A stretch of 12,136 bases of DNA. Origin: CALKGK01 sp964649515. GTDB taxonomy: Bacteria > Bacteroidota > Bacteroidia > Flavobacteriales_D > Sanyastnellaceae. This document shows positions 1 through 5,738 of this stretch, one piece after another. A program made the translations under genes and the position numbers. The notes beneath the pieces were generated by a model, which saw only the letters and a program-made list of their open reading frames with translations, did not search any database and had not been told where the DNA came from. How positions within the stretch are numbered: position 1 is the first letter of the stretch; each line of letters begins with the position of its first letter. Location of the stretch: the NCBI GenBank assembly GCA_964649515.1, contig CAZYPV010000085.1:1-12136 (forward strand), written 5' to 3'.

Positions 1-954
1 CACTTCTCCTCCATTGGGAGAGGTGATGGTGATGAAGGGTTCAGCGATGTTGAAGGTGCTATTGCTCGTGTCAGTGGTACTCGGGTTTGCGAGGTCAGTT
101 ACGCGTATGAGCGCATTGGAAGTAATTTCCACAGGCACCACCCAAGGATACAATCCGTCGTTTTCTGTGATGGTAGCAATGATGTTCCAAGAGCTTCCAT
201 TGTCGAGGGAATATTCAATTTGTACTTGATTCGAGACAACATACTGGGAAGACCACTGAATGTTGTAATTCTCGTTATGAAACAAGGTTTGACCACCGTT
301 TGGAGCCGTGACGGTGATCACAGCAGTAGCAGGTGATATTTCAAACAGTTGGTTGCTTTGGTCTTGCTTGCAATTTTCGTTGTAATCGCTAATACGAATC
401 AAGGCACTGGTTGACGGTGTATTGGGGACGGTCCAGTAGAAAATACCGTTGGTATTGTAAAAATAGTCGTCGATGTACGTCCAGGAATTCCCGCCATCGA
501 GTGAGTATTCCAAACTGTAGTAATTCGAAGTGCTGCCCGCCACCCAAGTGATGGTTTGATTGCTTCCCCCTTCCCAAACTTCACCGCCATTGGGCGAGGT
601 AAGAATGAGTGGAGCGGCCATACTGAAGGTGAAGTTGGACACATCTTGAACCAAGGAATTGTTGGAGTCCTGAACCCTCACCAAGGCTTGTGTACTTTGG
701 ATGTTGGGCACGTTCCAAGCATAACTACCGTTCACTGAGTTGTAAAAAGTAGCAATGGAGGTCCAATTCAAGCCATTATCCGTAGAGTAATCGATGCTAT
801 AAAACTGTGAGGTTCCACTGGCATTCCAAGTGATGTTTTGTGTAGTACATCCTTGGTAAACCTCACCACCATTGGGGGAAGTGATGGTGATGGATTGAGC
901 AAAAAGCGCGGCACTCAGTGCAACGAACATCGTCGTAAGGACAGAACGGATCAT
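1..954 (-). CDS. Secreted SPNGGE-repeat protein, partial (C-terminus beyond left edge)
   Basis: The frame is open from the ATG at 954 to base 1 (318 codons) with no stop, so the C-terminus lies outside the window. Residues 1-20 are a Sec signal peptide: basic start MIRS, hydrophobic core, AQ near the predicted cleavage site. The rest is a tandem repeat of about 95 residues. The motif S/A-PNGG begins at residues 26, 120, 217 and 312, giving three full units and the start of a fourth. Each unit runs SPNGGE, ITW, a Y-S-x-D-x-G-x-x-W core, a Y/W-x-VP turn, an A-L-x-R-V/I-x-D strand, then SN. This resembles the Kre9/KNH-like Ser-Thr-rich beta-sandwich repeats common in secreted Bacteroidota proteins. 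A T9SS C-terminal sorting domain would be expected downstream but is not visible. The ligand or catalytic partner is unknown. A structural or adhesive role is inference; secretion is well supported. Confidence 0.85.
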   Translation of the reverse strand, partial: MIRSVLTTMFVALSAALFAQSITITSPNGGEVYQGCTTQNITWNASGTSQFYSIDYSTDNGLNWTSIATFYNSVNGSYAWNVPNIQSTQALVRVQDSNNSLVQDVSNFTFSMAAPLILTSPNGGEVWEGGSNQTITWVAGSTSNYYSLEYSLDGGNSWTYIDDYFYNTNGIFYWTVPNTPSTSALIRISDYNENCKQDQSNQLFEISPATAVITVTAPNGGQTLFHNENYNIQWSSQYVVSNQVQIEYSLDNGSSWNIIATITENDGLYPWVVPVEITSNALIRVTDLANPSTTDTSNSTFNIAEPFITITSPNGGEV

Positions 955-972
955 AGTTAAGGTTTTGTCTGT

Positions 973-980
973 CAAAGATA
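973..980 (-). promoter_or_regulatory. Bacteroidota-type -7 box (TATCTTTG) for the SPNGGE-repeat gene
   Basis: On the minus strand TATCTTTG matches the Bacteroidota -7 consensus TAnnTTTG exactly and ends 18 nt before the ATG at 954. The best upstream TTTG (-33 element) is about 28 nt away, longer than the usual 17-23, so only the -7 half is convincing. Confidence 0.4.
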
Positions 981-1024
981 CGAACATCTTACGATTAGCG
1001 CCTAAGGGCAAAAACGCAACCCTT

Positions 1025-1284
1025 GCGAAGCAAAGCGGATGCTGCCCGAGCGAAGCCAATGCTGCCTTAGCTTAGCCGAAGTTGGTTGAGCGGAGTCGAG
1101 GTTGNNNNNNNNNNNNNNNNNNNNNNNNNNNNNNNNNNNNNNNNNNNNNNNNNNNNNNNNNNNNNNNNNNNNNNNNNNNNNNNNNNNNNNNNNNNNNNNN
1201 NNNNGTTGAGCGGAGTCGATGTTGGTTGAGCGGAGTCGATGTTGGTTGAGCGGAGTCGATGTTGGTTGAGCGGAGTCGAAACCA
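1025..1284. repeat. Tandem array of 20-bp repeats interrupted by an assembly gap
   Basis: Eight 20-bp units can be read: 1025, 1045, 1065 and 1085 left of the gap, and 1205, 1225, 1245 and 1265 right of it. Units at 1205, 1225 and 1245 are identical, GTTGAGCGGAGTCGATGTTG. The unit at 1085 differs by one base, and the last keeps the first 15 bases of the unit before ending in AAACCA. The three leftmost units are strongly diverged but stay in register: AGC at unit positions 5-7, AG at 10-11, A at 15, G at 17 and TG at 19-20 are kept. The unit core TTGAGCGGAGTCGA resembles a short dispersed repeat I recall from Bacteroidota genomes. The array lies between two divergent genes, and reading frames through it are incidental. 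True copy number is unknown because of the gap. Confidence 0.9.
1105..1204. other. Assembly gap of 100 Ns inside the repeat array
   Basis: Exactly 100 Ns, the usual placeholder for a gap of unknown length. Both edges fall on repeat-unit boundaries (a unit ends at 1104 and one begins at 1205), so the assembler most likely broke on the 20-bp repeat. Real length may be shorter or much longer. Confidence 0.97.
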
Positions 1285-1351
1285 AGTTCTCCCCCCAAAA
1301 CCCAACATAAGTCCACACTTCTTGTTAAGTTTACAAAACAAGACCATTGCT

Positions 1352-2110
1352 ATGAAAAAACGAGACTTCATTAAACTCACCGGATTGGCCAGTGCCGGAC
1401 TCATCATTGCCCCTCTCGCATCGTGCGGAGACTCCAACCCTGAAGAGGCAAACGACATCACAGAAGCAATTCCTGCGGAGGCAGCACCGAATGTAGACTT
1501 CCTTTTGCCAAAATTGCCTTTTGCATACAACGCCTTGGATCCAAAGATTGATACCATCACAATGGAGATCCATCACGGAAAACACCATGCGGGATATGTG
1601 AGAAAACTGAATGCAGCGGTGGCGGAAGCTCCCGGCTTTGCAGGAATGGACATTGAAACATTGTTGGCCAAAGTGGAAGTGGATGATACCGCTCTTCGGA
1701 ACAATGGCGGTGGACATTATAACCACAGCATGTTTTGGGAAATTTTGAAGCCGGGCGGACCCACCAAGCCAGAAGGTGAATTGGCTGCGGCCATCGCCAG
1801 TACTTTTGGCAGCTATGAGGCCTTTGCAGAGCAGTTCTTCTCGGCAGCAAAAACTCGTTTCGGGTCAGGCTGGGCTTGGTTAAACCTCGATGCAAACAAT
1901 CAGCTCTTCATTTCATCCACCCCCAATCAAGACAATCCCTTGATGGTGAATATTGTGGAAGAAACAGGAACGCCTATTTTGGGCATTGATGTTTGGGAAC
2001 ACGCCTACTATTTGAACTATCAAAACAAACGAGGAGATTACATCCAAGCTTTCATGGAATTGATCAACTGGAATGTAGTGGCCGAAAACATGAAAAAAGC
2101 GATGAAGTAA
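1352..2110 (+). CDS. sodA: Fe/Mn-family superoxide dismutase, Mn-type, exported lipoprotein
   Basis: Converts superoxide to oxygen and hydrogen peroxide. The 252-residue protein has a ~50-residue N-terminal extension over the usual cytosolic enzyme. Residues 1-25 read as a Tat-like signal (KRDFIK, Lys-Arg instead of Arg-Arg, then a hydrophobic stretch) ending in a lipobox LASC with Cys25. An acidic linker follows. The enzyme core starts near residue 50. Metal ligands by family alignment are His74 (in HHGKHH), His125 (in GGGHYNHSMFW), Asp213 and His217 (in DVWEHAYY). The outer-sphere Gln is in the NQDNPLM segment (Gln193), and GGG precedes the His125 motif, the arrangement of Mn rather than Fe enzymes, although cambialistic use is possible. 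The ATG at 1352 is chosen because it begins the signal peptide; the open frame extends up to 1259 only by running into the repeat array. It is convergent with uppP, 19 nt apart. Confidence 0.95.
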   Translation: MKKRDFIKLTGLASAGLIIAPLASCGDSNPEEANDITEAIPAEAAPNVDFLLPKLPFAYNALDPKIDTITMEIHHGKHHAGYVRKLNAAVAEAPGFAGMDIETLLAKVEVDDTALRNNGGGHYNHSMFWEILKPGGPTKPEGELAAAIASTFGSYEAFAEQFFSAAKTRFGSGWAWLNLDANNQLFISSTPNQDNPLMVNIVEETGTPILGIDVWEHAYYLNYQNKRGDYIQAFMELINWNVVAENMKKAMK

Positions 2111-2129
2111 ACCCAAAAAGGGTGCGGAT

Positions 2130-2930
2130 TTAAATCAATCCGTAAACAATAGCAACAAGACCTACCAAAGCGCAGTAGATGGCAAAATAAGTCAGCTTAC
2201 TGCGCTTTACTATTTTAATCATCCAGGTGCAGGCGAGCAAACCGGCGACGAAAGCAGCAATGAATCCGGCGCCCAATACCACGGGTTCGCTCACAACTTC
2301 TTGAGCGGGAGCTTCCAAGTATTTTTTGAATTTCAAAAGTGCCGCACCTAAGATGGGAGGAAGCACCATCAGGAAACTGAAACGCGCTGCTTGTTCTTTG
2401 TTCACACCCAAGAGTAAACTGGTGGCTATGGTAGAACCTGAACGACTTATTCCTGGTAAAATGGCCACAGCCTGCGCTAACCCCACCAAAACCGATTTCC
2501 CAAAAGTCATTTCCCCCGTTTTTTGAGGCGCAAAATGGGTGAGGAATAATAAGGCACTGGTAAACAGTAACATGCAACCCACAAAGAAAATGTTCCCGGT
2601 GAAAAGGGCTTCAATTTGTTCTTCGAAGAGCAGGCCAACAATCAAAATGGGGATCATGGAAAGCACAATCTTTGCGGCAAACTGAGTTTCTTCATTCCAC
2701 TTAAATTGGAGCAAACCCTTGAGCAAATTCAGGATGTCTTTGCGATAAATCACAATGGTAGAAAGCGCAGTTGCGGCGTGCACGATAACGCTGAAGAGCA
2801 AACCTTCCTTGGGTACACCATCTTCACTCAGCATTTCTTTGCCCAGTTCCAAGTGCCCAGAACTGCTCACGGGTAAAAACTCTGTGAGCCCTTGAATGAT
2901 GCCAAGAATGATGGCTTCGATTAAACTCAT
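2130..2930 (-). CDS. uppP: Undecaprenyl-diphosphate phosphatase UppP (BacA family)
   Basis: Integral membrane enzyme that dephosphorylates undecaprenyl diphosphate, recycling the lipid carrier for peptidoglycan and other envelope polymers; the family also gives bacitracin resistance. The 266 residues match the usual family length. Both signature segments are present: QGLTEFLPVSSSGH at residues 13-26, with Gln13/Glu17 in the (E/Q)xxxE motif and the serine cluster with His26, and PGISRSGST at 159-167, with Arg163 corresponding to the essential arginine. Multiple hydrophobic helices fill the rest. The start codon lies 9 nt after the DUF3098 stop, so it is almost certainly cotranscribed from the ftsX side. 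A uppP gene beside ftsX and a DUF3098 gene is, as I recall, common in Bacteroidota. Confidence 0.97.
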   Translation of the reverse strand: MSLIEAIILGIIQGLTEFLPVSSSGHLELGKEMLSEDGVPKEGLLFSVIVHAATALSTIVIYRKDILNLLKGLLQFKWNEETQFAAKIVLSMIPILIVGLLFEEQIEALFTGNIFFVGCMLLFTSALLFLTHFAPQKTGEMTFGKSVLVGLAQAVAILPGISRSGSTIATSLLLGVNKEQAARFSFLMVLPPILGAALLKFKKYLEAPAQEVVSEPVVLGAGFIAAFVAGLLACTWMIKIVKRSKLTYFAIYCALVGLVAIVYGLI

Positions 2931-2939
2931 GCGCTGGGA

Positions 2940-3185
2940 TTAGGCTTCTTTCTCGCTCTGGGAATTGGGCTTTTTCATGATGGCATACATCACCAAACCA
3001 TAACCACTCAAAACCACAATGGGCGCTAAGGTAATTCGGCGAAAACTGAAGATAGCATCACTGAATTCGTTGGGATCTTCACTTCCTCCACCAGACATAA
3101 GAATGAATCCAAGAATCACCACTACCAAACCAATCATGAGGAAAAGGTAGTTTTGACGTTGAAAGGCGAATGACTTGTTTTTCAT
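2940..3185 (-). CDS. DUF3098 small membrane protein
   Basis: An 81-residue protein with two membrane segments, at about residues 13-30 (NYLFLMIGLVVVILGFILM) and 51-70. They are joined by a loop with the family-like pattern LMSGGGSEDPNEF, then IFSFRRITLAPIVVL. I recognise this as the DUF3098 family, known from Bacteroidota next to ftsX and uppP; its function is not established. The C-terminal tail is charged (KKPNSQSEKEA). I chose the internal ATG at 3185 rather than the in-frame one at 3236: the extra 17 residues do not resemble the family, and a promoter-like sequence fits inside that stretch. The position between ftsX and uppP suggests an envelope role, but that is inference by association. 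Confidence 0.9.
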   Translation of the reverse strand: MKNKSFAFQRQNYLFLMIGLVVVILGFILMSGGGSEDPNEFSDAIFSFRRITLAPIVVLSGYGLVMYAIMKKPNSQSEKEA

Positions 3186-3202
3186 GTGCTTGAATTGAGC
3201 TT

Positions 3203-3237
3203 CAAAGATAGCAATACCCCTGACTTCGCGAAGCAAA
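3203..3237 (-). promoter_or_regulatory. Possible internal promoter ahead of DUF3098-uppP
   Basis: On the minus strand a TTTG (3234-3237) is followed after 23 nt by TATCTTTG (3203-3210), fitting the Bacteroidota -33/-7 pattern TTG-N17-23-TAnnTTTG. The -7 box ends 17 nt before the ATG at 3185. It could let DUF3098-uppP be expressed independently of ftsX. A 10-bp palindrome (3224-3233) lies in the spacer, of unknown meaning. Confidence 0.4.
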
Positions 3238-3243
3238 AGAACC

Positions 3244-4125
3244 TTAATACAATTGATCCTGACGCAATCGGATGTATTTATTTACCGCAAAATAGGTGCT
3301 GATCCAAGAAATCAAGATGCCCAAGAGCACCACAATTCCAAAGAGTTGGATGAAGGTAATGAGGTCGGTTTGCTCAAAAGCTTCTGGGTTTTCTTGCTGA
3401 AGAAAGATCAAGGCGCCCATCAAAATGGAGAAGGCTAGAAGCCCGCTAATGAGACCAAACCAGATGCCTTGCCAAATGAAGGGCCTGCGAATGAATCGCC
3501 GTGTGGCTCCCACGAGTTGCATGCTTTTGATAAGGAAACGTTTGGAAAAGATGCTCAAACGAATGGTGTTGTTGATCAGCGCAATGGCAATGAAGAGGAG
3601 GAGTCCGGCAACAACGAGTAGCGGGATGGTGATTTTTTGAAGTCGTTCTTCAATGCGCTCCAAAAGCACGCGTTGGTAGTCTACTTCTTCAATCCCGCGC
3701 ACTTCCAAAAGCTTCGCCTCAATCCATTCCATGCTGTCTAAACTGGAGTAATTGCTGTGTATTTTGAGGTCGATGGACGGAGGGATGGGATAGTAGCCAA
3801 GGAAATCAACAAAGGACTCACCCAGCTCTTTCTCCATCATGGCGCTGGCTTCTTCTTGGGTAATGTAAGCGGCTTCTTTGGTAAAGGTTTCAGCCTCAAT
3901 CCACTTTTTAACACGTTCAATTTCTTCAGTGGGAAGGTCGTTTTCAAGAAAAACCTGAACGGTCATGGACTCCTTCAATTGTTTTTTCCACGCATTGCCT
4001 TTCATGGCAATCAAGCTCAAAACCCCAAGCAAACAAAGGGTGAGCGTAATTCCCACAACGGTGCTAAATGCGGCAGACCAGCTGCCTCGGGTGGTTTTGA
4101 ATGGAGATCTTGACATGGGATGCAA
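3244..4125 (-). CDS. ftsX: Cell division protein FtsX (ABC-type permease)
   Basis: Inner-membrane partner of the ATPase FtsE; the FtsEX complex links the divisome to activation of septal peptidoglycan hydrolases. The 293-residue protein has the FtsX plan. TM1 is near residues 19-41. A periplasmic domain spans about 42-165 (it starts with MTVQVFLENDLPTEEIE, the typical first strand). TM2 is near 168-188, a cytoplasmic loop carries the conserved MQLVGATRRFIRRPF (202-216), and TM3 and TM4 lie near 219-242 and 258-281. The second ATG, three codons in (4116), is an equally plausible start. No ftsE is adjacent in this window. The upstream PLP-enzyme gene ends 45 nt before this start on the same strand, with no terminator visible between them. 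Confidence 0.95.
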   Translation of the reverse strand: MHPMSRSPFKTTRGSWSAAFSTVVGITLTLCLLGVLSLIAMKGNAWKKQLKESMTVQVFLENDLPTEEIERVKKWIEAETFTKEAAYITQEEASAMMEKELGESFVDFLGYYPIPPSIDLKIHSNYSSLDSMEWIEAKLLEVRGIEEVDYQRVLLERIEERLQKITIPLLVVAGLLLFIAIALINNTIRLSIFSKRFLIKSMQLVGATRRFIRRPFIWQGIWFGLISGLLAFSILMGALIFLQQENPEAFEQTDLITFIQLFGIVVLLGILISWISTYFAVNKYIRLRQDQLY

Positions 4126-4170
4126 ATTAGTGCGCTTTTCTTCGTTGTGGTAACGCTTCGTGTTTCATTT

Positions 4171-5091
4171 TTAGTCTTGAGCTTGTTGATAACCCTTCAC
4201 CCCCCGATTGCCTTGGAGTCCGCCTGTATGAACGCAGAGTATTTTTTTTCCAAAAGACCAAGCTCCATTTTGAAGCAATTTGCTCAAGGCCATCATCATT
4301 TTTGCGGTGTAAAGGAAGTCGAGCTCAACGCGATTTTCACTTTGGAACTGCTGTTGAAAGTGAATGAGCTCTTCGTTCACTTTTGCAAAGCCGCCACAGT
4401 GTCCGCCCAAATGCAGATGTACGCCTTCCATCACTTCGTCAACACTTGCTTCATCGAAGAGAAAATAGAGCAATTGTTGCTTGATTTCTTCCCGAAGATA
4501 AGCTCCTTGAGCAATGGCAGGAAAGCCCAAAACAGGAGTGTTGCCCGAACTTAAAGCAATGCCCGCAAGCGTGGTTCCAGTGCCTACCGGACAAGCAATT
4601 ACATCGTATTCCGAAGCCAGATCACTGCTCACAATTTCCATGGTTCCGTTCAAACCTAGATAGTTCGATCCTCCCTCAGGAATGAGGTGAAAGGAGCCAA
4701 AACGATCCCGTAAGTATTGCTTAAAAAAGGGTTCATTCCTTTCCTTGTATTCAGCCCTTGAGATGAAGTGAAGTTCCATTCCTGCTGATTGGCAATCAAG
4801 CAGGGTTTTTGACCACACCTTGGGTTCCTCTCCTCGCACAATACCGATGGTTTGGAAGCCTTCCCGCTTCCCGGTGAGGGCCAATGCGTGCAAATGGTTG
4901 CTCCAAGCTCCTCCAAAACTCAAAAGGCTTGTTCTTCCATCTTTTCGTGCTTTTTCAAGATTGTATTTTAGTTTGAACCACTTGTTTCCCTGGGCTTCTG
5001 GGTGAAGCAAGTCCAAGCGCAAAAGATGAAGATCATACTCTGGAGCTACCCCAAAAGGGGTCAAATTCATCTTGTCGATGGAGGCTTTCAT
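4171..5091 (-). CDS. PLP-dependent enzyme, ACC deaminase/D-cysteine desulfhydrase family
   Basis: Fold-type II PLP enzyme of the family containing 1-aminocyclopropane-1-carboxylate deaminase and D-cysteine desulfhydrase, which release ammonia and a 2-oxo acid from small amino acids; cytosolic. The 306 residues carry GNKWFKLKYNL at 35-45, with Lys37 the expected Schiff-base lysine, SFGGAWSNHLHALA at 58-71, PEGGSNYLG at 138-146, the phosphate-binding glycine loop PVGTGTTLAG at 168-177, and HTGGLQGN at 288-295. It is shorter than proteobacterial ACC deaminases (about 338), and I cannot assign the substrate. A second ATG at codon 8 (5070) may be the true start, because a -7-like box ends only 5 nt before the ATG at 5091. 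It appears to be the first gene of a run with ftsX, DUF3098 and uppP, without an obvious functional link. Confidence 0.88.
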   Translation of the reverse strand: MKASIDKMNLTPFGVAPEYDLHLLRLDLLHPEAQGNKWFKLKYNLEKARKDGRTSLLSFGGAWSNHLHALALTGKREGFQTIGIVRGEEPKVWSKTLLDCQSAGMELHFISRAEYKERNEPFFKQYLRDRFGSFHLIPEGGSNYLGLNGTMEIVSSDLASEYDVIACPVGTGTTLAGIALSSGNTPVLGFPAIAQGAYLREEIKQQLLYFLFDEASVDEVMEGVHLHLGGHCGGFAKVNEELIHFQQQFQSENRVELDFLYTAKMMMALSKLLQNGAWSFGKKILCVHTGGLQGNRGVKGYQQAQD

Positions 5092-5096
5092 TGAAA

Positions 5097-5104
5097 CAAA
5101 GGTA
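5097..5104 (-). promoter_or_regulatory. Bacteroidota-type -7 box (TACCTTTG) for the PLP-enzyme gene
   Basis: On the minus strand TACCTTTG matches TAnnTTTG exactly, in the short space between the terminator at 5139-5173 and the PLP-enzyme gene. A TTG lies about 27 nt upstream, a long spacer. The box ends 5 nt before the ATG at 5091 and 26 nt before the next in-frame ATG at 5070, which favours the downstream start if the box is used. Confidence 0.4.
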
Positions 5105-5138
5105 GCAACTTGCTCCCATCCATCTGTGGAACAATTGC

Positions 5139-5173
5139 AAAGAAAACGCCCTTTGAAAATGGATCAAAGGGCG
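5139..5173 (-). terminator. Rho-independent terminator after the DUF4332-like gene
   Basis: On the minus strand a perfect 10-bp inverted repeat, CGCCCTTTGA (5173-5164) with TCAAAGGGCG (5156-5147), encloses a 7-nt loop and is followed directly by TTTTCTTT (5146-5139). It starts about 30 nt beyond the stop of the gene at 5205 and ends before the PLP-enzyme gene, separating the two transcripts. Confidence 0.88.
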
Positions 5174-5204
5174 CTCAAGTTTGCTAAAATGAAGGTGGTG
5201 AACC

Positions 5205-5612
5205 TTAATGACTCACCATGGGGTCAAGTCCTTTCGCTTGATCCACAAAATTTTCCAATTGCTTCAAAGAGGGTACGCGTCTTACCAATTTCTTTTTGGC
5301 GTTGAGGTCGCTCATGGCGGTGTGCAAGTTGGCCGCATTTCTGTTGCGAAGTTCTTTCACGGTGTCCACTCCACTGGCTTCCAAAAGTTCAGAAGTTTCA
5401 CTTCCAACTCCTTTGATGCGGTAGAGGTCTGCCATGTTTACCCACTTCAAGATTTTTTTCTCATCGATTCCACTGCTGGCGGCAATGGATTTTCGCCCCG
5501 ATTTGTTGTGTCCAGCTTTTAAAAGCCCTTCAACGGTGCGAATCCCGGCGGAACGAAGCTTTTCGGCCATCGCCGGACCGATTCCTTCGATATCATCAAT
5601 TTTATTTGACAT
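5205..5612 (-). CDS. Helix-hairpin-helix protein, DUF4332-like
   Basis: A 135-residue soluble protein with two helix-hairpin-helix-like segments: IEGIGPAMAEKLRSAGI at residues 8-24 and RIKGVGSETSELLEASGV at 65-82. Each has the GxG hairpin and the A/S-G-V/I end typical of nonspecific DNA-binding HhH modules and of DUF4332 proteins. No signal peptide or membrane segment. The ATG at 5612 is preferred over the in-frame ATG at 5684 because HhH homology begins almost at once (KIDDIEGIG) and the extra 24 residues look random. A DNA- or RNA-binding role is inferred from the fold alone; no nuclease or polymerase domain is present. It is monocistronic: a strong terminator follows, and the upstream operon ends 54 nt before the longer frame. 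I found no convincing promoter box. Confidence 0.82.
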   Translation of the reverse strand: MSNKIDDIEGIGPAMAEKLRSAGIRTVEGLLKAGHNKSGRKSIAASSGIDEKKILKWVNMADLYRIKGVGSETSELLEASGVDTVKELRNRNAANLHTAMSDLNAKKKLVRRVPSLKQLENFVDQAKGLDPMVSH

Positions 5613-5738
5613 GGTGCTATAAATTTGGTTAAACAGGTCAATTTTAGTGAAAAAATCGAAACCTTCCACACTCAAGATCAGCACGAAAGGTTAGTTTTTT
5701 GTTAAGTCATCACTAGGATGTATGAGCGTAGATGGCAT

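Noticed and set aside
1025..1284. Possible CRISPR array
   Set aside because: Units are contiguous 20-bp direct repeats with no unique spacers, and no cas gene is present.
1259..1351. Longer start for the dismutase at 1259
   Set aside because: The extra residues are translated repeat and low-complexity sequence; the ATG at 1352 begins a proper signal peptide.
1002..1560. Minus-strand open frames running through the repeat array and the Ns
   Set aside because: They translate the 20-bp repeat and unknown bases, have no start context, and overlap the dismutase gene antisense.
2111..2123. Hairpin ACCC-AAAAA-GGGT between the dismutase and uppP stops as a bidirectional terminator
   Set aside because: Only a 4-bp stem and no good T-tract on either strand.
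3224..3233. 10-bp palindrome CTTCGCGAAG as an operator upstream of DUF3098
   Set aside because: A single short palindrome with no second copy or known regulator; expected occasionally by chance.
4120..4554. 144-residue plus-strand open frame
   Set aside because: It is antisense to the PLP-enzyme gene, which has clear family motifs; the plus-strand product has none.
5613..5684. Longer N-terminus for the DUF4332-like protein
   Set aside because: The 24 added residues show no signal peptide or family similarity, and HhH homology begins right after the ATG at 5612.
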